A DNA stretch of 64,000 nt from Saprospiraceae bacterium (GTDB lineage Bacteria > Bacteroidota > Bacteroidia > Chitinophagales > Saprospiraceae), in the NCBI GenBank assembly GCA_027488935.1, contig JAIYAP010000054.1:1-64000 (forward strand). Direction: 5' to 3'. The translations under genes and the position numbers were made by a program. Shown piece after piece: positions 8,213 through 15,700 of this stretch (position 1 is its first letter; the number at the start of each line of letters is the position of its first letter). The notes beneath the pieces were generated by a model. It was not told where the DNA came from, did no database searches, and worked only from the letters and a program-made list of their open reading frames with translations.

Positions 8213-9202
8213 TCAGGGTAACCACGGCAAATTTGCATCGGCCGCCGCAACACGCTCAATCCCTGTCTTTTTTACCCATTCTGCCATAGCGGGCAGGCTA
8301 GAAAAAAAATCATACCGGGCTTGATAACCTAAGGTTTGGGATATCGCGGTGGTATCCAAAACACCATCCCGCGTCAGATAACGAATGGCTTGTTGCGTCA
8401 GTTTAGAGTGCATGCCGATCGTTTCAAAAACACGCGCCAATAGAAGCAACGGCGCTACGGGCAAGGCTTTTACCTGCCATTGGCCGCCGCGCAGCATGGT
8501 GTGTAATTGTATCAAAACGTTGCGAAGCGCATAAGAATCGGCATCCGCAACATTGAAAATACGACTGCCCGGTTCGGGTTTATCCAAACTGAGCGCAATC
8601 GCATGCACGAGATTCTGCACATGGGTCATGGAAATCTGAACGTTCAAATCGCCCGGAGCGACAATTTTTCCATTTTTCCCAAAATTTAACAGCCGTGGCA
8701 AAATGACACGGTCGCCGGTGCCGTAAATAGCGCGTGGACGTAAAATGGTGAGGTAGCGCTTTTCTAAAGCATTGATTTCCAGCAATTCCAACTCTGCCAA
8801 CCGTTTGGTTTTACCATAAAGGCTTAATTTATCGAGCGGAATCGCATCCTGTTCCCGGTGCATCGGCTTATGGTCATCATAGACCGAAGCGGAAGAGATT
8901 TGGATAAAATGCGGACAATCAGCCGCCTCAAACAAGTGCTTGGAACCCAGCACATTAGCCGCGTACAAATCCGCATAACTGGCTTTATCGGTTGCCAAAC
9001 CCGCCACATGGATGCAGGCATCACCCGACCAACGTGGCATGTTTTCGGCAATATCGGCGCGGATATAGCCGCTCAAAAACGGTTGCATGGCCTTTGGCGG
9101 TTCCGCTTGCCGTGCAACCACCGTAACTTGATGCGCTTGCGCAAAATGCCGCAAAACGTGTGCGCCGACAAAACCCGTTGCGCCGGTAAGCAGTATTTTC
9201 AT
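8213..9202 (-). CDS. NAD(P)-dependent epimerase/dehydratase, OleD-like
   Basis: A 329-residue extended short-chain dehydrogenase. The Rossmann glycine motif TGATGFVGAH (6-15) and catalytic Ser in ISSASVY with Tyr129-Lys133 (YGKTK) are intact. It has the 3-beta-HSD-like layout of OleD, which reduces a 2-alkyl-3-ketoacid to the beta-hydroxy acid in olefin/beta-lactone biosynthesis. It is the last gene of a four-gene minus-strand operon and its ATG overlaps the stop of the upstream ligase gene by 4 nt (ATGA), indicating translational coupling. Assignment to the Ole pathway rests on the neighbours; by sequence alone it could act on a sterol or sugar. Confidence 0.82.
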   Translation of the reverse strand: MKILLTGATGFVGAHVLRHFAQAHQVTVVARQAEPPKAMQPFLSGYIRADIAENMPRWSGDACIHVAGLATDKASYADLYAANVLGSKHLFEAADCPHFIQISSASVYDDHKPMHREQDAIPLDKLSLYGKTKRLAELELLEINALEKRYLTILRPRAIYGTGDRVILPRLLNFGKNGKIVAPGDLNVQISMTHVQNLVHAIALSLDKPEPGSRIFNVADADSYALRNVLIQLHTMLRGGQWQVKALPVAPLLLLARVFETIGMHSKLTQQAIRYLTRDGVLDTTAISQTLGYQARYDFFSSLPAMAEWVKKTGIERVAAADANLPWLP

Positions 9203-10767
9203 ATCAATTCGGTTCTTAAACGCACTTTGTCAATTTTGTTTTGCCGCCCTTTGCGCGGCAATTTTTTAAAAAGAATCACATCGGGTAAGGCTTCTTTGTC
9301 AATGGCCAAACGACCTTGGGTCATTTGTTTTTCTACATCAGCAATTTTGAGGGGATGGTTTTCTTCTTTTTCGATGATTAAAAACACCTTTTCATCCTGC
9401 GCTTTTTCGTTGAAAACACCCACCATGGCAGCATCCACAACGCCTTTTATTTTGTTGATCGTCGGTTCGTAAAGCGCAGGGTAAATATTAAAATGGCGGC
9501 GGATAATCATATCTTTTTTGCGCCCAATCAAGGTCAAACTCCCGTCGGCGTTCAATTTCCCGGAATCCCCTGTGGCGTGCCATGTTTCGCGCAAGGGCAT
9601 TTTGTAATAACCCAGGAATAACTGTGGACTGTTCAGCAAAACCTCGGCATCATCGGCTATTTGCAAGCGGACATTCGGCAAAGGGTAACCCAACCAATCG
9701 CCAGCGTCTTGGCGTTGCATTTTTTCCCGTCCGTCGGCCATCGTGACCAGCAAGTTTTCCGTCATGCCGTATAAAGCGGTGAGGCGACAGTCTGGGGGCA
9801 ATAACGGTTCAATTTTACCCAAAAAAGCAGCATGCACAGGGGCGGAACCAAACAAAACATGTCGCAAGTGTTCACCTATAAAAGTCGGTTTTTCGCTTGT
9901 TTCGGCCTTGTTTTTAGTAACTTCTTGCATCAAAGGCAAATAATCGCAGGGTGGATTGAAAAGCGTTGTGATGCTATTTTTTTGAATAAATGCCAATTTC
10001 CCCGACGGTGCCGCTTTATTGTCCCAAAGATAAATGGTGATTTCAGCATTGACCCCAATCAGCAAATAATGCGGCAAATGTGTGGCTAAACGTTGCGGTG
10101 CGTTCTCCTGCTCGGCCTTTGGTTCCGGGGATAATATATTCGTCAGGATCTTAATACTTTCAGACAAACTTGCCAACGAATGTACCACTCCTTTTGGCGC
10201 TGCTAAAGTACCGGAAGTATAGGTAATGAGAAAGGGCAAATCCAGATCAGTTGGTGTAAAAGGTGGTATATCAACCGGCGTTTCGCGCATTTTTTGGAGG
10301 TTCAGATGCCTCCGCACAATCGGCAACCATGTTCCGACACCGACCATACGCAGTCCTTTTCGCATGGGCAAATAAATGCCGTTGGGGTTTTTCAAAAAAT
10401 AAAGCCACCGCAAAACAGGATGTTCTTGCAACAACAATAATCGGTAATCTATAAACGCCCAATGTGGGTCAAATTGGTCGAGTTTTGCGTTGAAATGTTC
10501 GCGCCCCATGTCGGGGTCAATAATCGCAATTTCCCAATCCAGGAGCATGGCAGCGTAGATGATGCGGACAAAATCGGCGCTTGGTTCGGCCGCAATGACC
10601 GCACGTTGACGACGTTGCGCCCCGTTTTGTTGCAAGTGTGCAGCCAAACGCAGACTTTCCGTGTAAAGCTGTCCGCAAGTGACGGTTGCGCCGTTTTTTT
10701 CCACCAAAGCCACCGATTCTGGTGCGCGGTTGGCAAGTTTTTCTATAAAACCATTCGTGAAGAGCAT
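9199..10767 (-). CDS. AMP-dependent synthetase/ligase, OleC-like (beta-lactone synthetase or fatty acyl ligase)
   Basis: A 522-residue ANL-superfamily enzyme. Motifs: P-loop ITYTSGTLAAPKG, LYGMTENLLV, ATGDSGKLN and GRKKDMIIRRHFNIYP, and the C-terminal lysine in RKGRQNKIDK. In olefin clusters OleC adenylates the beta-hydroxy acid and closes a beta-lactone instead of making a CoA ester. Here the gene lies between OleA-like and OleD-like genes, which favours that role, although an ordinary fatty-acid-CoA ligase is possible. Its 5' leader contains a dispersed ~80-bp repeat (10771-10850), leaving a 102-nt gap from the preceding gene inside the operon. Confidence 0.83.
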   Translation of the reverse strand: MLFTNGFIEKLANRAPESVALVEKNGATVTCGQLYTESLRLAAHLQQNGAQRRQRAVIAAEPSADFVRIIYAAMLLDWEIAIIDPDMGREHFNAKLDQFDPHWAFIDYRLLLLQEHPVLRWLYFLKNPNGIYLPMRKGLRMVGVGTWLPIVRRHLNLQKMRETPVDIPPFTPTDLDLPFLITYTSGTLAAPKGVVHSLASLSESIKILTNILSPEPKAEQENAPQRLATHLPHYLLIGVNAEITIYLWDNKAAPSGKLAFIQKNSITTLFNPPCDYLPLMQEVTKNKAETSEKPTFIGEHLRHVLFGSAPVHAAFLGKIEPLLPPDCRLTALYGMTENLLVTMADGREKMQRQDAGDWLGYPLPNVRLQIADDAEVLLNSPQLFLGYYKMPLRETWHATGDSGKLNADGSLTLIGRKKDMIIRRHFNIYPALYEPTINKIKGVVDAAMVGVFNEKAQDEKVFLIIEKEENHPLKIADVEKQMTQGRLAIDKEALPDVILFKKLPRKGRQNKIDKVRLRTELI

Positions 10768-10770
10768 CGT

Positions 10771-10850
10771 AACCCAGATTTAAACGGATTTGAAGGATCG
10801 ATGGATAAAAAATTGATTTTCAATGGATTAGAATCCAGCCGTTTTCATAA
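10771..10850 (-). repeat. Dispersed ~80-bp repeat, copy 1 (upstream of OleC-like gene)
   Basis: About 80 nt aligning to 38864-38942 at roughly 85% identity with two small gaps; shared blocks include GGATTTGAAGGAT, ATGGATAAA and ATTGATTTTCAA. Both copies lie directly upstream of a minus-strand start codon, in the same orientation. Confidence 0.75.
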
Positions 10851-10869
10851 CCAATTTGTGTGGATTATT

Positions 10870-11883
10870 TCACCATATCAGGCTTTGAGCGGATATGCTC
10901 ACACCTGCTGCCAAACCCAAAATCAAAACCTTATCACCGCGGTTCAAAGTATTGTTCTTCAAGGATTTGTGTATAGAAAGCGGGATAGAAGCGGCGGCTG
11001 TATTGCCATACTCACGAAAAGTACGGCTGATCCGATCTAAAGGCAAAGCCATTTCCTGACTAATCAGGTCTAAGGCACTTTCGGCGACTTGATGCGTAAA
11101 AATATGGTCGTAATAATGGGGAGCCGTATTGTGTTCTGCAAAAAAAACCTGAACAAACCTTGCGGCTTCCCGATGAATCACCAAGCCAAGTTCTTTCGTT
11201 TGTCCTTCAAAAAAATTCTTTGATATGTCGTGCGAAAACATCGAGCCGCCGCCTTTCACGGTGCATAAATCCCAGTGTTCGCCCAAACTCATAAAACGTT
11301 GTTTTTTAATACCAGAACCAACATTTTTTTCTGAAATTTTAGGGTTTTTCACCACTAAAACCGCCGTCCCCGCATCGCCCAAACTAAACGCAGCCAACGA
11401 CCGCCGCAAATGGGCCGCATCTTGAATTTCAAAATTAATCACACTGCTCAGGCGCTCGCCCGTCACAATGAGAATTTGTTCATAAAATCCTGCTTGAATC
11501 ATCGCATCTGCCGTTTGCAAACCCGACACAAAACTGTTGCAAGCATTTTTTACGTCCATCACAGGACAGCGCAAACCCAATTTTTGTTGTACGATATTCG
11601 CCGTTGCGGGTTCGAGCAAATCACTGGAAGCCGACGCAAAAATCAAAAAATCGATGTTACTACTGCCGTATTTTTCCACGATTGGCATCGCCGCTTGGGC
11701 AGCGAGATCACTTGTTTGCTCCTGCGCTGCGGCATAATAGCGCGTTTCGCAACCAAAAAGGCGCATTAAAGCACCTTCCGGAAGCAGTTTTTTGCGATGA
11801 TTGACACGGTCCTCTATTTCCGCATTGTCGACTTTTCGCGCCGGTATATAAGCGCCCATATCGGCGAAAATTGTTGCGTGCAT
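10870..11883 (-). CDS. 3-oxoacyl-ACP synthase III family protein, OleA-like
   Basis: A 337-residue thiolase-fold condensing enzyme. The triad is present: Cys115 in VKNACNSFVS, His in IFTHQVAES and Asn in EYGNTAAAS. OleA performs head-to-head Claisen condensation of two fatty acyl-CoAs; FabH-like priming is the alternative. The frame is open far upstream (to 12186), but that part is the shadow of the sterol desaturase gene. The ATG at 11883, 7 nt after that gene's stop, gives the proper N-terminus (MHATIFADMGAYIPARK). Second gene of the minus-strand operon. Confidence 0.85.
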   Translation of the reverse strand: MHATIFADMGAYIPARKVDNAEIEDRVNHRKKLLPEGALMRLFGCETRYYAAAQEQTSDLAAQAAMPIVEKYGSSNIDFLIFASASSDLLEPATANIVQQKLGLRCPVMDVKNACNSFVSGLQTADAMIQAGFYEQILIVTGERLSSVINFEIQDAAHLRRSLAAFSLGDAGTAVLVVKNPKISEKNVGSGIKKQRFMSLGEHWDLCTVKGGGSMFSHDISKNFFEGQTKELGLVIHREAARFVQVFFAEHNTAPHYYDHIFTHQVAESALDLISQEMALPLDRISRTFREYGNTAAASIPLSIHKSLKNNTLNRGDKVLILGLAAGVSISAQSLIW

Positions 11884-11890
11884 GTTTTGT

Positions 11891-13006
11891 TTAATTTGAA
11901 AAAACGGATGAAAACTGGTACCCGGCCACCCAAACGGCATGTACAAAGAACAGTCCGGTAAGCAGTATAAACGCCCATTGGAAAACCAAAAAATACGCCA
12001 AAAAACCAACCATCGCGACCGATAAAAGCAACCACAACCAGGTGCCCCAACGGTAATTTTCATACAGACCTGCGATGGCAAAAGTGCCCCCCAACAGCAA
12101 AGTAAAGAGCGAAAACTCAGCGATGCCAGACCATTTGTCTTCCTGATAAATGTAAAAAACCAATAAGCAAAACTGCAAAAAGCCACCCAATGCGATCAAA
12201 AAATCGCTGATTTGCTTCGGGTTTTTTGCATAAATCCGGGCAAAAAAAGCAGGTGGCGCAATTTTGAAAACATATTTTAAAACAGGCAGGTTATTGGCCC
12301 AAAAAGGATGGTCGGTCGGCGTTTTTTGATGGACACCATATTTTATAACAATGTCAGGGCGTTCTTCCTGAAACGTACCAAATAATTTATCCCAAATTGC
12401 AAAGGTGCCGCCGCAATTCTTGTCCCGATACTCCGGATTACAGCCATGATGCACCCGGTGATGCGACGGCGTAACCAGGATGTATTCCAGCCAACCCGAC
12501 TTTTGCACCACCCGATTGTGATTATAAAACTGAATAAAATAATGCAACGCGCCCAATAAAAAAAACTGCTCAGTCGGCACCCCCAAAACCGCTAAAGGCA
12601 GGAAAAAAGGCAAAGCCGTAAGCGAAGAATACCAGGAATTGCGGATACCAAGCGAAAGGCTAAAATGCTCGCCTTCGTGGTGTACAACATGCACCGCCCA
12701 GAGAAAAGCATATTTGTGATGCCAACGGTGCATCCAATAAAAGCATAAATCCCAGGCAAATAAAGTGAAAACCCATTGTGCAACAACCGGCAGTTGCGTG
12801 ACCAGGCCTAAGCTGGCATGGCGCAACACAAAATTGAAGCCCATGACTTCAATACCGCGCCCAACCCACATCATGACATGGCTCGAATTGAGGTTGAAAA
12901 TAATTTCACGCCAGGGGATAGGCTCTTTTTCAACGTATTTTAGGTAAAAAATCTCCGCCAATACCAAAAGCAACAGTAGCAAAATCGCTAAAAACAAATT
13001 GACCAT
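11891..13006 (-). CDS. Sterol desaturase / fatty acid hydroxylase family protein
   Basis: A 371-residue integral membrane di-iron oxygenase. The histidine clusters HRWHH, HVVHHEGEHF and HHRVHH are in canonical order between hydrophobic helices; additional membrane segments occur at the N-terminus (about 1-20) and in the last 100 residues. The family hydroxylates or desaturates lipid chains or sterols using O2. As the first gene of the four-gene lipid operon it probably modifies the fatty acyl precursor or the condensed product; that is inference from context. The start at 13006 is 27 nt from the false extended frame of the divergent lipoprotein gene. Confidence 0.9.
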   Translation of the reverse strand: MVNLFLAILLLLLLVLAEIFYLKYVEKEPIPWREIIFNLNSSHVMMWVGRGIEVMGFNFVLRHASLGLVTQLPVVAQWVFTLFAWDLCFYWMHRWHHKYAFLWAVHVVHHEGEHFSLSLGIRNSWYSSLTALPFFLPLAVLGVPTEQFFLLGALHYFIQFYNHNRVVQKSGWLEYILVTPSHHRVHHGCNPEYRDKNCGGTFAIWDKLFGTFQEERPDIVIKYGVHQKTPTDHPFWANNLPVLKYVFKIAPPAFFARIYAKNPKQISDFLIALGGFLQFCLLVFYIYQEDKWSGIAEFSLFTLLLGGTFAIAGLYENYRWGTWLWLLLSVAMVGFLAYFLVFQWAFILLTGLFFVHAVWVAGYQFSSVFSN

Positions 13007-13117
13007 GTTTACAATATTGACCGACTATTTCGTTTGGTTACTTTGTTTCTGAATATAGCCACCGCTGTTGCGATTTGTTGGCACAAGTATAGGGTAATAT
13101 TTGTTTTGCGCCAAACA

Positions 13118-13189
13118 CTGTATTTTGAAAAACAACGCAAATTGGCGCTCCTTTTGCTTGGTTCATACATGTATCAAAACTCCAGCCTC
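13118..13189 (+). repeat. Duplicated leader shared with lipoprotein paralog 2
   Basis: See the copy at 7508-7579: 72 nt, about 8 mismatches, ending at the start codon. It marks how far upstream the gene duplication extends. Confidence 0.8.
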
Positions 13190-13780
13190 ATGCCTGCTAA
13201 AAAATCAGTATTGATCATATTGCCCATTTTTTTATTGGTAATAATTAGTTTAACACATTGTGTCTCACCCTGTGCGGATGTGGGAAATCCAGTGTTTGAG
13301 CAATCAAATTGGCAATTAATTGCATTAGATAACAATGCAAAAAAACCGGTTCCTCTTACGACAAATAAAGCCCCTATGAATGCGTTCGGATTAGGAATCA
13401 CGTATACTACAAAAATTATAGTATGGGAGAAAGGGCTTGAGTGTGGATTTGAGCCCGAACTTTATTATACATATGGCGATGGTATAACCAAGATACTTAT
13501 AACTTGTTTGCAGGATTTTGACCCGTCCCATCCTGCAGGCGTTTCCTTAAATGATTATTTCAGGGCGCTTACCTACTCACATTCCACCAATCTGCCATCG
13601 TATACCGAAGTTTTAACATCTAATTTTAATAAATATTCAAAAACGAACAACGAAGTAGATTTTATTATGGTTCAGCCGCCAGATCATCCGGGTAATTACC
13701 AGTTTAACGTTCGTCTTTTTTTCGACGACTCATCCAAAAGTGACTCATCCTTCACAACACCCGTTATAACCCTATACTAA
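13190..13780 (+). CDS. Lipoprotein paralog 3 of 3
   Basis: A 196-residue paralog of the genes at 6918 and 7580, with the same downstream motifs (NKAPMNAFGLGI, LITCLQDFDPSHPAGVSLN, VDFIMVQPPDHPG, TTPVITLY) but a different signal peptide (lipobox ISLTHC). An in-frame upstream start at 13034 would translate the duplicated leader; the ATG at 13190 matches the paralogs. It is separated from the pair by the 4.8-kb minus-strand lipid operon, so either the operon inserted between tandem copies or this copy was transposed. Confidence 0.8.
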   Translation: MPAKKSVLIILPIFLLVIISLTHCVSPCADVGNPVFEQSNWQLIALDNNAKKPVPLTTNKAPMNAFGLGITYTTKIIVWEKGLECGFEPELYYTYGDGITKILITCLQDFDPSHPAGVSLNDYFRALTYSHSTNLPSYTEVLTSNFNKYSKTNNEVDFIMVQPPDHPGNYQFNVRLFFDDSSKSDSSFTTPVITLY

Positions 13781-13803
13781 TCAAAATATACCCAAATCAT
13801 CTT

Positions 13804-13914
13804 GACTTCGGAGAAGTCATGCATTTGTAGCAATAAACGACAAACCATTCATCCTGACTTCGGAGAAGTCATGCATTTGTAGGCACGCATTTGTAGGCAC
13901 GCATTTGTAGGCAC
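13804..13914 (+). repeat. Two dispersed palindromes and a 14-bp tandem tail repeat
   Basis: GACTTCGGAGAAGTC occurs at 13804-13818 and 13856-13870 (52 bp apart), each with tail ATGCATTTGTAG. After the second, the 14-bp unit GCATTTGTAGGCAC is repeated three times in tandem (13873-13914). Amplification of the tail alone shows that tail and palindrome can change copy number separately. Confidence 0.9.
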
Positions 13915-13983
13915 GAATTTATTGACCCGGATTCTAAAAAAATATTCCCCCACCCAAAACACCCAAAATCCAAATCCCCAACC

Positions 13984-13991
13984 TATCTTTG
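13984..13991 (+). promoter_or_regulatory. -7 promoter element of the trp genes
   Basis: TATCTTTG fits TAnnTTTG, 40 nt before the trpGD start. No leader peptide with tandem Trp codons and no attenuator hairpin are seen between it and the ATG. Confidence 0.5.
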
Positions 13992-14031
13992 CATCATCGT
14001 ACCGATACATTAATACACAACATCGCTACCC

Positions 14032-15690
14032 ATGCTGCAAAAAGTGCTCCTGATCGATAATTTCGATTCTTTTACCTATAATTTGGTCGATTTCTTCCGC
14101 CAACTCGGCTGTTCCGTGCAGGTGTACCGCAATACCGTGGACCCCGCTGCACTTGATGCGGTGAATTTTGATCTGCTGGTTTTGTCGCCCGGACCATCGG
14201 TTCCGCGCAACGCAGGCAATTTAATGGCCATTATTGCCCGTTTTTACCAAACCAAACCCATCCTGGGTGTTTGCCTCGGCCACCAGGCGCTGATTGAGTT
14301 TTTTGGCGGCACGCTGGCCAATATTGCCCCGGTACACGGCAAATCGGTTCCCATCGACCACGACGGACGCGGCATTTTCACTGGCATCGAAGCGCAATGC
14401 AAGGTGGCACGGTATCATTCCTGGGCAGCCGATGTGGTTTCGCCCGACCTTGAAGTGAGCGCCCGTTCAGCAGATGGCACGGTAATGGGCATTCGGCACA
14501 AGCGTTTTCCCATTGAAGGCATTCAGTTTCACCCCGAATCGGTGCTGAGTATGCAACACAGCGTGGGCATGCGGATGCTGCGCAATGTGATCGAAGGACG
14601 ATTGTCGGCCGGAAACTGTATTTACCACGCGCTTTCCAAAAAATTGCAGCAGGGCAGTCCGATTGCAACCGCGCAACTCCGACATTTCTTTGAAGTCCTG
14701 GAGGAAGGTCAATTATCCGACGATCAAAAACAAATTTTGCTCGTGTCGCTGAGTTACCAATTGCGCAATGCGGATACCCTGGCCCAATTTATCGAGGCGC
14801 TTTTTCAACCGGAAACGGATTTAGCCACCCCTACCGCGCATTTTTTAGCCAAACGACTTCCACTACAAGCCCCGCAAGGCGCCGTGGATATTTGTGGCAC
14901 GGGCGGCTCCGGCTTGCCCCGCATCAACACCTCTACCCTCACCAGTTTGTTGCTCGCGCATTGTGGTTTGCCCATTGCCAAACACGGAAACCGGGCCGCG
15001 GCAGGACGTTTTGGCAGTTTTAACTTGCTGGAAGCGCTACAAGTGCCGATTCATTTTGATGCGCAAAAAGCCCAGGAAACGCTGGACGAAACCAAACTCG
15101 CCTTTTTATTTGCCCCCGAAGTACATCCTGTTTTCCGACATTTTGCTCTAGTGCGCAGTAAAATCGGGGTTCCCACGGTGTTCAACGTGCTGGGTCCGCT
15201 TGTAAACCCAGTTTTACCCAAACGACAGTTTATCGGCACGGCGTTCGCTGAACTCATGGATATTATCTTCGAAACAGGTATTAAAATGGGTAAAACCCAC
15301 CTGATTGTGGTGCGCGGCTGGGACGGATTGGATGAAATATCGGTAAGCGCACCCACCCGCGTGCTGGAGTACCGCGCGGGAAGAAAAATGGAATACGAAA
15401 TTACCCCGGCCGATTTTGGCATTGATCCGATTCCTTTTGATAAGGTGCGCGCCGATCATCCAAAAGACAGCCTGAATATCGCCGAAAAAATCCTGCAAGG
15501 CCTCCCAGAAACCGAACATTATCAATTGGTTGCGGTAAATGCAGCATTCATTTACACCAAATTTGTGGAAGAAATTCCCCTCCCGGAAGCGTATCAAAAA
15601 ATGAAACAACTGATTTTTCAAGGCGCTGCCGGACAAGTACTCGACATGTACAAGCAAGTCATGGGCGCCCCGGCCTTGCAAACCGTTTAA
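14032..15690 (+). CDS. trpGD: Fused anthranilate synthase component II / anthranilate phosphoribosyltransferase
   Basis: A 552-residue bifunctional tryptophan enzyme. Residues 1-190 are a class I glutamine amidotransferase with LLIDNFDSFTYN, nucleophile Cys81 in GVCLGHQAL, and His167/Glu169 in IQFHPES. Residues ~200-552 are anthranilate phosphoribosyltransferase with GTGGSG (289-294) and KHGNR (317-321). The motif after KHGNR reads AAAGRFGSFNLLEAL rather than the usual SSxxGSADVLEALG, a noticeable divergence. The amidotransferase supplies ammonia to TrpE, which is not in this window. Followed after 10 nt by trpCF. Confidence 0.93.
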   Translation: MLQKVLLIDNFDSFTYNLVDFFRQLGCSVQVYRNTVDPAALDAVNFDLLVLSPGPSVPRNAGNLMAIIARFYQTKPILGVCLGHQALIEFFGGTLANIAPVHGKSVPIDHDGRGIFTGIEAQCKVARYHSWAADVVSPDLEVSARSADGTVMGIRHKRFPIEGIQFHPESVLSMQHSVGMRMLRNVIEGRLSAGNCIYHALSKKLQQGSPIATAQLRHFFEVLEEGQLSDDQKQILLVSLSYQLRNADTLAQFIEALFQPETDLATPTAHFLAKRLPLQAPQGAVDICGTGGSGLPRINTSTLTSLLLAHCGLPIAKHGNRAAAGRFGSFNLLEALQVPIHFDAQKAQETLDETKLAFLFAPEVHPVFRHFALVRSKIGVPTVFNVLGPLVNPVLPKRQFIGTAFAELMDIIFETGIKMGKTHLIVVRGWDGLDEISVSAPTRVLEYRAGRKMEYEITPADFGIDPIPFDKVRADHPKDSLNIAEKILQGLPETEHYQLVAVNAAFIYTKFVEEIPLPEAYQKMKQLIFQGAAGQVLDMYKQVMGAPALQTV

Positions 15691-15700
15691 TCCCACCACC

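Noticed and set aside
9832-10089. Plus-strand ORFs inside the OleC-like gene
   Set aside because: Antisense shadows of a clearly conserved gene.
10870-12186. 438-residue version of the OleA-like protein
   Set aside because: The first 101 residues are an out-of-frame shadow of the sterol desaturase gene; the conserved domain starts at 11883.
13034-13189. N-terminal extension of lipoprotein paralog 3
   Set aside because: It translates the duplicated leader; paralogs begin at the equivalent of 13190 with the signal peptide.
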